Positions 17,105-26,451 of a DNA stretch of 64,000 nt are shown one piece after another. Under the pieces are notes generated by a model that was not told where the DNA came from, did not search any database, and was given only the letters and a program-made list of their open reading frames with translations. Numbering within the stretch: the stretch's first letter is position 1; each line of letters begins with the position of its first letter. Position numbers and translations under genes: made by a program. The stretch comes from an uncultured Glaciecola sp. (GTDB lineage Bacteria > Pseudomonadota > Gammaproteobacteria > Enterobacterales > Alteromonadaceae), in NCBI RefSeq assembly GCF_937770335.1, contig NZ_CALJHY010000004.1:277694-341693 (forward strand), in the 5' to 3' direction.

Positions 17105-18643
17105 ATGAAAAATACAAAGTCATTGAGTCGAAAGTCCCATTTAATGGGCACCAAAATTCGTAACTTGAGAAAACGTAATAACCTCACAATGGAAGACTTA
17201 TCTGCTCGTTGCATTAGAGTAAACGCTGAAATTGCGCCATCGGTGTCCTATCTGTCAATGATAGAGCGCGGAAAACGCGTGCCGAGTGAAGATATGTTAA
17301 CGGTTATTGCCTCTGTTTTTCAGAAGCCGATGGATTGGTTTTTAGACGATGTACCTGAAGAAAAAGCGATTACGCCAATAAAAGGAAGTCGCGGCGGTAT
17401 TAGTGGTATTGCGTTGGAACCCAGCTTTTTGTTTTCAAATGAAATACTGCAAATTGCGATCCCAGAAATGTTGTCTCAAACCGGCACCAGCGGGCGACAA
17501 TTTGCACATTTGCTTATTCGCGCACATCAAGAGCATCATCAAAATCATTTTCCCGATCTAGAACGAGCCGCTGAAGAAGTCGGTTTGAAGCGGATGCCGT
17601 TAAGTGTTGACGATTTACTTGAAATCGCCAAACAACAGGGCTTGATGATTAAGTGGTTCAAAAAGCTGCCTGCCGCAATAGCGAAAGAGATTGGTGTCAC
17701 TTCATCCACCAGCGGTAATAGTTTAGTCACTAGTTTTTTTGACTCCCCTGGCACCATTTACATTAATCAACTATTGAAGTCGTTTACCAACCGTTTGAAA
17801 TACGATCTTGCAGTACATATCGGACATAGCGTTCTACATAATAGAGACGGACTAAAGAGTGTTTTGTTGACGGGTTTAAACCCCAACAATACGTTTTCAG
17901 AAGATGGTAGCCAACTAAAACAGTCTTCAACCCTCGACGCTCAAGATATTTTGCATGCATGGCGTGACTTTGAATCTAGCTTTTTTGCAGGGGCGCTGCT
18001 TTGTCCAAAGGTTCCTTTCAGGCAATTGCTTGATCGCCACGGCTACGAAATCAAAACGCATGAACAAGTTGGAGTGTCGGCTTCAGTTGCTATGCGCCGA
18101 ATGACAGCAGTCTCTTCCTATCGCCATTGGCACTACTTTGATGCTTACGCCCCAGGCAAGCTTAAAGCAGTATATCGTGGAAATGGTATTCCCTTACCAT
18201 GGGGTAATATGCGAGAAGTAGAAGACCCTTGCCAACACTGGGCAGTATTTCGCATGATAAATACTCCAGTTAAAGGCAGTAGTGCTCAAATATCTATCTT
18301 GAATGTAGGCGACGAACCCAGAATCTATTGTTGTGAATCGATTAATGTCAAAGACATGTCAGATAACAATCATGTGTTGTGCACGGGTATCGACTTAAAC
18401 CCAGCAATTGATGCGCAAGGGGGCGATTCAGCGTCTATTGCTGAGGAACTGAAGCAAGCCTGTGTGCAAGGAGGCGGTTCATCGGCAATTCCTAGCAGTA
18501 TAAAGTCACAACTAACCAGTGTGGCCCGCATTTTAAATATCAACTGGGTGGAACGAGGTATTGAAACTGATGCTCGTCTCATCTGTGCTCGGGGTGCGGT
18601 TTGCCCAAGAAAGCCCAGCTGTTACAGCAAATGTGGTGAATAG
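17105..18643 (+). CDS. XRE-family regulator with acyl-metabolism-type (DUF3612-like) C-terminal domain
   Basis: The product has about 512 residues. An N-terminal helix-turn-helix (GTKIRNLRKRNNLTMEDLSA to GKRVPSEDMLTVIA, about 14-70) is followed by a long sensor region. The sensor includes an IrrE/peptidase-like stretch (YDLAVHIGHSVLHNRDG) without a clear HExxH. The C-terminus holds four cysteines spaced Cx5Cx5Cx3C (CARGAVCPRKPSCYSKC), a candidate Fe-S or zinc site. The layout resembles RamB/MccR-type regulators of acetate, propionate and glyoxylate metabolism and Vibrio DUF3612 proteins. I chose ATG 17105 over GTG 17096. It probably controls the divergent malate-synthase-like gene and itself. 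Confidence 0.82.
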   Translation: MKNTKSLSRKSHLMGTKIRNLRKRNNLTMEDLSARCIRVNAEIAPSVSYLSMIERGKRVPSEDMLTVIASVFQKPMDWFLDDVPEEKAITPIKGSRGGISGIALEPSFLFSNEILQIAIPEMLSQTGTSGRQFAHLLIRAHQEHHQNHFPDLERAAEEVGLKRMPLSVDDLLEIAKQQGLMIKWFKKLPAAIAKEIGVTSSTSGNSLVTSFFDSPGTIYINQLLKSFTNRLKYDLAVHIGHSVLHNRDGLKSVLLTGLNPNNTFSEDGSQLKQSSTLDAQDILHAWRDFESSFFAGALLCPKVPFRQLLDRHGYEIKTHEQVGVSASVAMRRMTAVSSYRHWHYFDAYAPGKLKAVYRGNGIPLPWGNMREVEDPCQHWAVFRMINTPVKGSSAQISILNVGDEPRIYCCESINVKDMSDNNHVLCTGIDLNPAIDAQGGDSASIAEELKQACVQGGGSSAIPSSIKSQLTSVARILNINWVERGIETDARLICARGAVCPRKPSCYSKCGE

Positions 18644-18708
18644 GCAGTGAACAAGCCGCACATTATAGGGCTTAAATAGCTGCCCTTAAATAAATAATGC
18701 AAGTTTGA

Positions 18709-19290
18709 CTAATCTTTGATTGGCGACTTAATCGAGTTACCTCCCGTAACTGCTATACGCATTGCGGTTTCTACATCAATCGACAGTTCGGTTATCTTAT
18801 CAGCGTCCAAATATAATGTATAACCGCCAATTTGGTAACTGAAAGGAATATAAACAGCGGTTTTATTTTGCCCCGGATATAACACTTCTGCGATCGAATC
18901 ACCGGTAATAAAGCCAATTAAACTGACGCCTTCAGATACCTGAACAGAAACCGCTTTCTTAGTATTTTGGTCTTTTTTAATTTGAAATAAATCGACTGCA
19001 TCTTTAATTGCTCCGAACACCGTTTTTATCAAAGGAACTCGATCAAATAGCGTGTTGGCTTTTTCAATAATAAGTTTTACAACATATAAATTAACGATAA
19101 TACCAATAGCAGCTAGCACAAGAAGGGCTAATCCAATACCTAGTCCAGGAAAATAATAGGCATCAGGTATCAAGGGTGAAAGTAAGGTTTCCGTCGTATT
19201 GGTGACCCACGTTAATAGATAGACCGTGATCACAAAAGGGAGGATCGTGAGTAGCCCTTTGAGCACTAATATAAAGAGTTTATTGAGCAT
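18709..19290 (-). CDS. DUF502 family inner-membrane protein
   Basis: The 193-residue protein has two N-terminal membrane helices (about 5-28 and 50-75) and a cytosolic beta-rich domain. The family motifs FDRVPLIKTVFGAIKDAVDLF (here about 92-112) and PFSYQIGGYTLYLDADKI are present. DUF502 function is unknown, though members often lie near envelope or translation genes. It is followed on its strand by nothing close. greB lies 73 bases upstream on the same strand. Confidence 0.9.
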   Translation of the reverse strand: MLNKLFILVLKGLLTILPFVITVYLLTWVTNTTETLLSPLIPDAYYFPGLGIGLALLVLAAIGIIVNLYVVKLIIEKANTLFDRVPLIKTVFGAIKDAVDLFQIKKDQNTKKAVSVQVSEGVSLIGFITGDSIAEVLYPGQNKTAVYIPFSYQIGGYTLYLDADKITELSIDVETAMRIAVTGGNSIKSPIKD

Positions 19291-19363
19291 TTTGTTGTGG
19301 TGACCTAATGATTAAATACTGAGATATGCTAGCGCGATTAATCCTAAAAGCCGAGATAAAGTG

Positions 19364-19855
19364 TTAATTCTTCTGATACTCAATCGAATTGACATACCAT
19401 TCACTAGTCCCTTTGGGTGTTTTGACTATAAAGACATCATCCACTTCTTTTTTAAGCAGTGCTCTGGCCATAGGTGAGTCGATTGAAATATAGTCTTTAA
19501 CATCACCATAAATCTCCTCCGGCCCAACGATTCTGAACCGTTTGGTGTCGCCTGTATTGTTTTCTATTTCGACCCAAGCCCCAAAAAATACTTTGCCTGC
19601 TTGCTCTGGACGGTAATCGACAATGGATAATTCAGGCAATAGCTTTCGTAAAAACCTTACCCGCCGGTCAATTTGTCGAAGCACTCGTTTATTAAATGTG
19701 TAGTCGGCATTTTCTGAACGATCACCCAAACCTGCTGCCCAAGTGACTATTTTCGTAATTTCTGGTCGTTTGGTGTACCACAAATAATCGTGTTCATCTT
19801 TTAGCTTTGTGTAACCTTCGCGTGTGATCAGTTTAGTTTTCAAGCAGTTATCCAA
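19364..19855 (-). CDS. greB: Transcription elongation factor GreB
   Basis: The 163-residue protein matches GreB in length and motifs. An N-terminal coiled coil of about 75 residues carries the acidic tip GDRSENADYTFNKR, whose Asp/Glu residues enter the polymerase secondary channel and stimulate cleavage of backtracked RNA. The FKBP-like C-terminal domain follows (RFRIVGPEEIYGD to SPMARALLKK). It is divergent from tex, as greB and yhgF/tex are neighbours in E. coli. Confidence 0.96.
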   Translation of the reverse strand: MDNCLKTKLITREGYTKLKDEHDYLWYTKRPEITKIVTWAAGLGDRSENADYTFNKRVLRQIDRRVRFLRKLLPELSIVDYRPEQAGKVFFGAWVEIENNTGDTKRFRIVGPEEIYGDVKDYISIDSPMARALLKKEVDDVFIVKTPKGTSEWYVNSIEYQKN

Positions 19856-20099
19856 AGTAAACGAGGTTGAATTTCAATTCATATATATTAATGCATAAAG
19901 TACTTTAACCGCTATCACTGAATGCTATAATCAAAGGGTTAAACAATAAGCCTTTGTGCTATATATTGTAAAAGCAGTTTAAGCCGAGTTATTAATTGCA
20001 GTACTAGTTATTACAAAACATGTATAACAGAACAAGTGACATAAACTATGCATCGCGCCTTATTCAATCCAGTCATCTATTTCAATTATTGAGTTGTTC

Positions 20100-22433
20100 A
20101 TGATCATCGAAAAAATTGCTTCCGAGCTAAAAGCGTCGCCAAAACAAATTCAAGCCGCTGTGACCTTATTAGATGAAGGCGCTACTGTGCCATTTATCGC
20201 CCGTTATCGCAAAGAAGCAACACAAGGCTTAGATGACACTCAACTGCGCAACTTAGAGCAGCGCTTAGGCTACTTACGCGATTTAGAAGCGCGCCGTAAG
20301 GTCATTTTAAAATCGATTAATGAACAAGGTAAATTGGAAGACGGCTTAAAAGCAAAATTACTCGCTGCTGATAACAAAACTACCCTGGAAGACTTATATT
20401 TACCTTACAAACCACGCCGGCGCACCAAAGGACAAATAGCTATTGAAGCCGGTTTGGAGCCACTCGCCAACGAACTTTATGCGAATCTAGACGCCCAACC
20501 TGAAACACTTGCAGAACAATATGTTAATGCCGAACATAATATTACAGATACGAAAGCAGCTTTAGATGGCGCAAAGTTTATTTTGATGGAACGCTTTTCC
20601 GAAAATGCCGATTTACTGCAAAGCGTTCGTCAATATCTGACTCGCAATGCACACGTTAAAAGCACGGTTGCTCCTGGGAAGGAAACCGAGGGGCAAAAGT
20701 ATAAAGACTATTTTGACTATACTGAAAAATACGCGAAAATTCCCTCACATCGTGCCCTAGCAATGTTCAGGGGTCGTAATGAAGGAATTTTGCAAATAAA
20801 TATTGACCCCGATCCTCAGCAAGAAGAAGGCGCGCGTCGCTCTCACGGTGAAGAACTAATCGAGCAATCTTTGAATTTACGTTTAACCGATTCTGCGCGT
20901 GATAAGTGGGTAACGTCAGTTGTCCAGTGGACATGGAAAATTAAAATCCTACTGCATATGCAAACCGAGCTTTTCGCCACGTTGCGAGAACAAGCTGAAG
21001 CTGAAGCAATACAGGTATTCGCTAAGAATCTTAACGACTTGTTAATGGCGGCTCCAGCCGGTCCAAAAATCACAATGGGCTTGGATCCGGGTATTCGCAC
21101 CGGTGTAAAATTAGCGATTGTTGATGCTACCGGAAAAGTCATTCATACCACGACTTTTTTCCCTCATGCACCACAAAATCAATGGGATAAGTCAAAGCGC
21201 ACTCTTTCTACTTTATGCAAACAGCATAAAGTAGATTTGATCAGTATCGGTAACGGCACAGGTTCTCGTGAGACTGACAAGTTAGTTGGCGAAATGATGA
21301 AAGCCGAACCCGAATTAAAAGTACAACGCATTGTAATCAGTGAGGCAGGCGCATCTGTTTACTCCGCCTCAGAACTTGCCTCTAACGAATTACCTGGTAT
21401 GGATGTGTCATTACGTGGCGCAGTATCAATTGCACGCCGACTCCAAGACCCATTGGCCGAACTTGTGAAAATTGAACCAAAAGCAATTGGCGTTGGCCAG
21501 TATCAACATGACGTTAGCCAAAGTCAGCTTGGTAAATCGTTGGACACCGTCATTGAAGATTGCGTAAACGCTGTCGGCGTTGACTTAAATACAGCGAGCC
21601 CGGCATTGCTATCGCATGTGTCAGGTTTAAACAAAACCTTAGCCAATAACATTGTCATATTCCGTGATGCTAATGGTGCTTTTGCTGACCGTAAAGCGCT
21701 AAAAAAAGTAGAACGCTTAGGACCTAAAGCTTATGAGCAAGCTGCTGGTTTTCTCAGAGTCATGAATGGTAAAAATGCGCTGGATGCTTCTTCGGTTCAT
21801 CCAGAGGCTTACGCATTAATCGACATTATTGCATCCAAGGCAAACATTGCTGTGAATGATATGGTCGGCAACACGGAGCTATTGAAGCAACTTAAACCTG
21901 AAGAGTTTGTAACTGAAGAATTCGGTTTACCTACACTGCAAGATATCTTAAAAGAATTAGACAAACCCGGACGTGACCCGCGGCCTGAATTTAAAACAGC
22001 GAGCTTTAAAGAAGGGGTCGAAACCATGAAAGACCTCAAAGAAGGAATGATCTTAGAAGGCGTTGTCAGTAATGTGGCAAATTTTGGCGCATTCGTAGAT
22101 ATCGGGGTGCACCAAGATGGTTTGGTTCACATTTCATCAATGACAACTACCTACATTAGCGACCCTCGTGAAGTCGTAAAAACCGGTGATGTCTTAAAAG
22201 TAAAGGTGATGGAAGTCGATGTAGCGCGTAAACGAATTTCGTTGTCGATGCGCATGGACGATACTCCCACAGATTCAAATAACGCACCTAAAGGCAGACC
22301 TGAACGTGCTGCTAAACCAAAGCCACAAAACAATGCAACTGCACGCAATCATAAACCGGCGGCTAAACAAAGTGCTGGGAATGCGGCAATGGGCAATGCA
22401 TTTGCCGACGCATTCAATAAAGCGAAAAAATAG
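20100..22433 (+). CDS. tex: Tex-family transcription accessory protein
   Basis: About 777 residues, the usual Tex size. In order: the N-terminal helical domain ([20 protein letters not shown]), the YqgF-type RNase-H fold ([20 protein letters not shown] at about 325), tandem helix-hairpin-helix motifs (about 500-560), and the S1 RNA-binding domain ([21 protein letters not shown], about 650-720). A basic low-complexity tail completes it. Tex binds RNA and polymerase and affects transcript processing. I prefer ATG at 20100 to the TTG at 20094. The next gene begins two bases after the stop. Confidence 0.95.
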   Translation: MIIEKIASELKASPKQIQAAVTLLDEGATVPFIARYRKEATQGLDDTQLRNLEQRLGYLRDLEARRKVILKSINEQGKLEDGLKAKLLAADNKTTLEDLYLPYKPRRRTKGQIAIEAGLEPLANELYANLDAQPETLAEQYVNAEHNITDTKAALDGAKFILMERFSENADLLQSVRQYLTRNAHVKSTVAPGKETEGQKYKDYFDYTEKYAKIPSHRALAMFRGRNEGILQINIDPDPQQEEGARRSHGEELIEQSLNLRLTDSARDKWVTSVVQWTWKIKILLHMQTELFATLREQAEAEAIQVFAKNLNDLLMAAPAGPKITMGLDPGIRTGVKLAIVDATGKVIHTTTFFPHAPQNQWDKSKRTLSTLCKQHKVDLISIGNGTGSRETDKLVGEMMKAEPELKVQRIVISEAGASVYSASELASNELPGMDVSLRGAVSIARRLQDPLAELVKIEPKAIGVGQYQHDVSQSQLGKSLDTVIEDCVNAVGVDLNTASPALLSHVSGLNKTLANNIVIFRDANGAFADRKALKKVERLGPKAYEQAAGFLRVMNGKNALDASSVHPEAYALIDIIASKANIAVNDMVGNTELLKQLKPEEFVTEEFGLPTLQDILKELDKPGRDPRPEFKTASFKEGVETMKDLKEGMILEGVVSNVANFGAFVDIGVHQDGLVHISSMTTTYISDPREVVKTGDVLKVKVMEVDVARKRISLSMRMDDTPTDSNNAPKGRPERAAKPKPQNNATARNHKPAAKQSAGNAAMGNAFADAFNKAKK

Positions 22434-22435
22434 CA

Positions 22436-23269
22436 ATGGCCGCAGTGATGTCCTATATAGGCGATGGCTTAGCTAAGTTTTTAAGTAAGCCCACTGCGTA
22501 TTACGAAACATTTTCATTATTAAGTACAGACCAACTCCAAGCCAATCTTCGGGTAGGTGACTTAATTCTGGTTGAGGGCAACAATCGTATTAGCTCAGCG
22601 ATAAAATATCTCACTCAGTCTACCTGGTCACACGTTTGCATTTTTATTGGCGAGCAACCCGGCTTAAATCCTATTTTAGAGGCCGATTTAGTAGAAGGTG
22701 TCATTACGGTTCCACTGAACAAATATGACGGCTTTAACTTGCGAATTTGTCGGCCGGTTAATTTAACAACACAAGATACAGTCGCGTTATTGAGCTTTGT
22801 CATAGAAAGGATCGGGCATCAATACGACACTAAAAATATCTTTGATTTAATGCGCTATTTGTTGCCAACACCGCCGGTTCCGCAACGTTTTCGTCGCAGT
22901 ATACTGGCGTTTGGCAGTGGAGACCCAACCAAAGCGATTTGCTCAACATTAATTGCTCAAGCGTTTCAGTCAATTCGTTATCCTATCTTGCCTATGCAAA
23001 TTGACGAATATGAAGATTTAATGCAAACCGACTTAAATAACGAGGACGACGCTAGCAACTTTATTACGCAAAACGATAATGAAAAAGAAACGGTGAAAAT
23101 AAACCTAAAGAAAATAGTCAGACTCAAAGACGAACAACTGTTGGCGAAACGTCATTTTAGTCATTTTACACCAAGAGATTTTGATTTATCGCCATACTTT
23201 GAAGTGGTGAAACCCACGTTAATGGCCGGGTTTGATTATCAATCTATTCAATGGTCTGAGCAGGAATAA
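22436..23269 (+). CDS. YiiX/YebB-like permuted papain-fold protein
   Basis: The 277-residue protein fits the permuted NlpC/P60 (YiiX-like) hydrolase group. The catalytic His is in STWSHVCIFIGE (about residue 63) and the catalytic Cys in KAICSTLIAQAF (about 165), in the swapped His-before-Cys order typical of this clade. These enzymes cleave amide or thioester bonds in lipids or cell-wall peptides; the substrate here is unknown. No signal peptide is seen. It follows tex by two bases and is probably cotranscribed with it. Confidence 0.78.
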   Translation: MAAVMSYIGDGLAKFLSKPTAYYETFSLLSTDQLQANLRVGDLILVEGNNRISSAIKYLTQSTWSHVCIFIGEQPGLNPILEADLVEGVITVPLNKYDGFNLRICRPVNLTTQDTVALLSFVIERIGHQYDTKNIFDLMRYLLPTPPVPQRFRRSILAFGSGDPTKAICSTLIAQAFQSIRYPILPMQIDEYEDLMQTDLNNEDDASNFITQNDNEKETVKINLKKIVRLKDEQLLAKRHFSHFTPRDFDLSPYFEVVKPTLMAGFDYQSIQWSEQE

Positions 23270-23323
23270 CACCATCACTTATCGGCATTAATCCTTTGTT
23301 GAACATAATAAAGCTGTCGGAAA

Positions 23324-24184
23324 TTACACGGTAAAATTTAGACTGCTTTGTGATTGTGCGGAAACGCCAGCATAAAAACTACTTATGACCGCAGCTGTTC
23401 GCTGGGCCTGTTCATTCAATTCTACATCCGCTTTCAGTACTTGTCTTCCAACGTCAATTCCAGCCATCGATATGTCAGTTTCAAGGGACTTTGTTGTTGA
23501 TACATCAGCTGCTTGCTCTTTAACTAGCTCAGTACGAGCCGATTGTTCTTTTTGTGTAGATTGTGCCGCCACTTTATAATCTTGCGCTGACGGCTCTGCA
23601 GGTGCTAATGCGGCAGCCTTAACTTGTTGCATTTTACGGATTGTATCTGCCGGTGTCTTCTCAGTTGATACATCTATCGAAACTTCGCCACCAACAACAT
23701 AACTTTTCCCGTCTGGACCTGATTCGTATTCATATGATGGTGCTGCGGCGTATTGACCACCAACCGCAGCATGAGCCTGCTCATGCATGCGTACTTCACG
23801 ATCTCGTTCTTTTAGAACACGCACTTCTTTGTCGTCAACTTTTTTGTCTTCGTTTTGTTGTTGATCTTGCTTCGACTCCGCGTTTTCTTTACCTGCACTT
23901 TCTTGGTTCGCATTATCTTTATTTGCTTCGCCATTTAAGTTGTTTGCAAAGGCTTGGCTAACTGTTGGGCGCTCATAGGTAGGGTTTTGAAATAAGTTTG
24001 CTTGATTCGCCGCTTGATTATTGCGCTCTCCATCGCTAGCAAGTCCTCTTTCTGCTGCACTTCTTTCGCCTTGTGTGACCGAAGGAATTGCTTCACGTAA
24101 TACATTATCTCGACGCACAGCATCCGTTCCTACACTATTGGTAGGATAGCCAAAGCTATTCGGGATGACCGTGACAATATTCAT
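23324..24184 (-). CDS. SprA-related (CJM1_0395-type) putative metalloprotease
   Basis: The 286-residue protein is mostly low-complexity and charged (Asn/Gln/Lys/Glu-rich, about 60-125). It contains the core of the SprA-related family: REVRMHEQAHAAVGGQYAAAP, with a HEQAH zinc-type motif at about residues 132-136, then GPDGKSYVVGGEVSID and ADTIRKMQQVKAAALAPAEPS. Proteolysis is predicted, not shown. The C-terminus (ELNEQAQRTAAVISSFYAGV) is helical. A small flagellar-rod-like gene lies 42 bases upstream on the same strand, suggesting an operon. Confidence 0.83.
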   Translation of the reverse strand: MNIVTVIPNSFGYPTNSVGTDAVRRDNVLREAIPSVTQGERSAAERGLASDGERNNQAANQANLFQNPTYERPTVSQAFANNLNGEANKDNANQESAGKENAESKQDQQQNEDKKVDDKEVRVLKERDREVRMHEQAHAAVGGQYAAAPSYEYESGPDGKSYVVGGEVSIDVSTEKTPADTIRKMQQVKAAALAPAEPSAQDYKVAAQSTQKEQSARTELVKEQAADVSTTKSLETDISMAGIDVGRQVLKADVELNEQAQRTAAVISSFYAGVSAQSQSSLNFTV

Positions 24185-24226
24185 TTGTTTCTCTACACTC
24201 TCATCTTAATAAAACGTAACTGCGCC

Positions 24227-24484
24227 TTAAGCGAAGGTATCAATAATGGTACCGAGCATTCCATCCGCAGTTTTGATCACGTTAGCGGACGCTTCTGCTT
24301 GCAAGTTTCCTGAGATTAATTCCACCGCACTTTGGTTAATATTTATTGGATTTTCACGATTCGGATTATTCGCTGAAGACAAATCAACCGCAGCTTGTTT
24401 AACTTGCTCAACACCCTGATTATAACCTTGAACGCCAGCGTAAAAAGCACTCGATGAATTGCCAGTATCAATACCATTTGTCAT
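24227..24484 (-). CDS. Small protein with flagellar rod/hook-like C-terminus
   Basis: This 85-residue protein ends in a segment (LISGNLQAEASANVIKTADGMLGTIID) that resembles the C-terminal D0 helix of flagellar rod and hook proteins, e.g. FlgG/FlgE-type AQRAYEANAKVIKTADEML. The N-terminus is Ser/Gly/Asn-rich. It lacks the rest of a rod protein, so it is either a remnant or an independent small protein using that helix to self-associate. It is paired with the SprA-like gene downstream. Confidence 0.65.
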   Translation of the reverse strand: MTNGIDTGNSSSAFYAGVQGYNQGVEQVKQAAVDLSSANNPNRENPININQSAVELISGNLQAEASANVIKTADGMLGTIIDTFA

Positions 24485-24645
24485 TTATTACAACCTCTTT
24501 GCTAACCATGGCAGGTGTCCATATCCTACATATCGAAATAGATGAGTATACCGCTGAGACTTAAAAAAATCACTATACCCTATCGTAACCTTGTTATCGG
24601 CAGCACATTCAAATTCTTTAGTAATTATTTTAATTTATTTATTAT

Positions 24646-25470
24646 CTAGTGGGTTAAATTACAAACATCATGAATAAAGTCGATGATGTGCTTGGAAAAC
24701 TCATTCGCATTGGTTAAGAAAGGTGCGTGAGAAGCATGCTTAAAAATCAAATGACGACTGCCTGGCTGAAGGTGTTGAATATGATTAATGGCCTGATAAG
24801 GTACTAGGCTATCTAGTCTTCCATAAGTACGCAAAGTAGGTATTTTGATATTTTTGATATCCTCTCTAATATCTGCGTCTTGCAGAATTTTTAGCCCATG
24901 GAACAAGGCAATGATATTCGGCGCAGGATAAATATTAATGGCAGTCGTTATTTCTTTTATTAATGCTTTAGCATTTTCGACTCCCATCATTTGAATGGCT
25001 AAGAAACGCGATAATGTTTTGTGATGATTTTGCTTTAATTGCTGCATAAACATAGCCAATACGTCAGGCTTAATGCCTGGCCAGTCATCCGTCATTTGAA
25101 ACTTTGGTGTTGTCGCAATAGTCATTAATCCAATGACATTCGGATGGTGTTTACTCGCTAAGTATTGAGCAAGCAAGCCACCTAAAGACCACCCAATTAA
25201 TATTGTGTTCTCTTTAACTTCTGGGTAAATGGAATGTGCAATCCCAGCTAAATCAAACGGACTAGGAACAAGCTCATGCTTTTCACCATGCCCTGGTAAG
25301 CTTATGGTGTAGCAGTTGAAACGTAGATTAGCGTTTGTAGAACGTTCTTTTAATTGGCTTTGCAGTGTCTTAATGAGTTGCGTAAACGCACCTGAATTCA
25401 TCCCCCAACCATGTATAAATCCGATATTAACATCTGTACTTTTGGTCAGGCTACTTGAGGTTATGGGCAT
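24646..25470 (-). CDS. bioH: Pimeloyl-ACP methyl ester carboxylesterase BioH
   Basis: This 274-residue alpha/beta-hydrolase closely follows E. coli BioH. Matching features are FIHGWGMNSGAFTQL, the nucleophile elbow GWSLGGLLAQYLA (Ser about 95), the signature TIATTPKFQMTDDWPGIKPDVL, the acid in YGRLDSLVP, and HASHAPFL with the catalytic His. It demethylates pimeloyl-ACP methyl ester to end the pimelate stage of biotin synthesis. It is divergent from comF, the arrangement known from E. coli bioH-gntX. Confidence 0.93.
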   Translation of the reverse strand: MPITSSSLTKSTDVNIGFIHGWGMNSGAFTQLIKTLQSQLKERSTNANLRFNCYTISLPGHGEKHELVPSPFDLAGIAHSIYPEVKENTILIGWSLGGLLAQYLASKHHPNVIGLMTIATTPKFQMTDDWPGIKPDVLAMFMQQLKQNHHKTLSRFLAIQMMGVENAKALIKEITTAINIYPAPNIIALFHGLKILQDADIREDIKNIKIPTLRTYGRLDSLVPYQAINHIQHLQPGSRHLIFKHASHAPFLTNANEFSKHIIDFIHDVCNLTH

Positions 25471-25533
25471 GTTAGTCTTTATCCATTAGGACGATTTTTT
25501 AAAGTGTGGCTGATAACGTGGACGATAATTTGA

Positions 25534-26388
25534 ATGATAAATAGCCGAGAGTATAAAAGATTTATAATGAGGCTAACACAGCTAATAGCCTCTATGCAGG
25601 TATTTTTAGCTCGCTCTGCAGCACGATTTAATACACCCATAAAATCAGTATTTGGACATCAACATTGTTACTTGTGTCATCAGTATTGTGCTTATATCGT
25701 CTGCCACTATTGTATTGACAGATTGGTTGAAAGAGGCTTTGGACAGCATGATATAGGTGCCCAAGATTTGCTTCGCGCTCCTAAGGTATTAAAAAATTTA
25801 GACACCCCAAATTATGATCATTTATATGCGATAGATAATTATGTTTGGCCTCTAAACAAACTGGTGTTGGATATGAAATTTGCTCATAAACCAATTGCAG
25901 CGAGAGTATTAGCTATGATTTTTATGCGCTTCGTGTTCGTACGTTGCATAAGCCCACCGAGCCTCGCTCAAACACTGTCAAAGCCAACCGACTCATCTGG
26001 CTGCATATGCAATGATGCTAAAGCAAAGGATATTCCACAACTCCTAGTGCCCGTCCCCCTATCAAATAAACGTTATTGGCAACGACAATATAACCAAGCT
26101 CAGTTGTTGTGTGATTGGTTGAGTAAATCCACGCATGTCCCTAACAAAGCCATTGTTCAACGAATTAAACATACCTTGGCACAAACAGAATTAGATAAAC
26201 AACAACGCATTAAAAATGTCGAAAATGCGTTTAAATGTGACTTGATTTTGAACGTCAACCATATTGCGATAATAGACGATGTCATTACCACCGGCGTTAC
26301 TATTAATGCCGTTTGCCGAGCGATAAAAATACCTAATCCCACAGTGAAGATTTCGGTATGGACCATGGCTATTACCTTATTGAATTAA
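25534..26388 (+). CDS. comF: ComF/GntX-family phosphoribosyltransferase-like protein
   Basis: The 284-residue protein begins with a four-Cys zinc module (CYLCHQYCAYIVCHYC, about 46-62). A phosphoribosyltransferase domain follows: PVPLSNKRYWQRQYNQAQLL and the PRPP-loop IAIIDDVITTGVTINAVCRA (about 250-270). ComF homologues help pull single-stranded DNA in during natural transformation. ATG 25534 and ATG 25567 are both possible starts and neither has a strong ribosome site. The gene lies between bioH and the M14 peptidase; in E. coli gntX sits between bioH and nfuA. Confidence 0.9.
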   Translation: MINSREYKRFIMRLTQLIASMQVFLARSAARFNTPIKSVFGHQHCYLCHQYCAYIVCHYCIDRLVERGFGQHDIGAQDLLRAPKVLKNLDTPNYDHLYAIDNYVWPLNKLVLDMKFAHKPIAARVLAMIFMRFVFVRCISPPSLAQTLSKPTDSSGCICNDAKAKDIPQLLVPVPLSNKRYWQRQYNQAQLLCDWLSKSTHVPNKAIVQRIKHTLAQTELDKQQRIKNVENAFKCDLILNVNHIAIIDDVITTGVTINAVCRAIKIPNPTVKISVWTMAITLLN

Positions 26389-26391
26389 AAA

Positions 26392-26434
26392 AGCACCCTG
26401 ATTACGACACATAATATGTCGTACCCAGGGTGCT
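26392..26434 (-). terminator. Terminator of the M14 peptidase gene
   Basis: A 9-bp outer stem (26392-26400 with 26426-26434) and a 7-bp inner stem (26403-26409 with 26417-26423) are separated by a 2x2 internal loop. On the minus strand a run of six T follows. It sits between the convergent comF and peptidase genes. Confidence 0.85.
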
Positions 26435-26451
26435 GTTGCTCAATGTCAGCT

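Noticed and set aside
23641..23961. 106-codon plus-strand frame inside the SprA-like gene
   Set aside because: It is the antisense shadow of the Gln/Lys/Glu-rich region of the SprA-like gene and has a Leu/His-rich composition with no family match.
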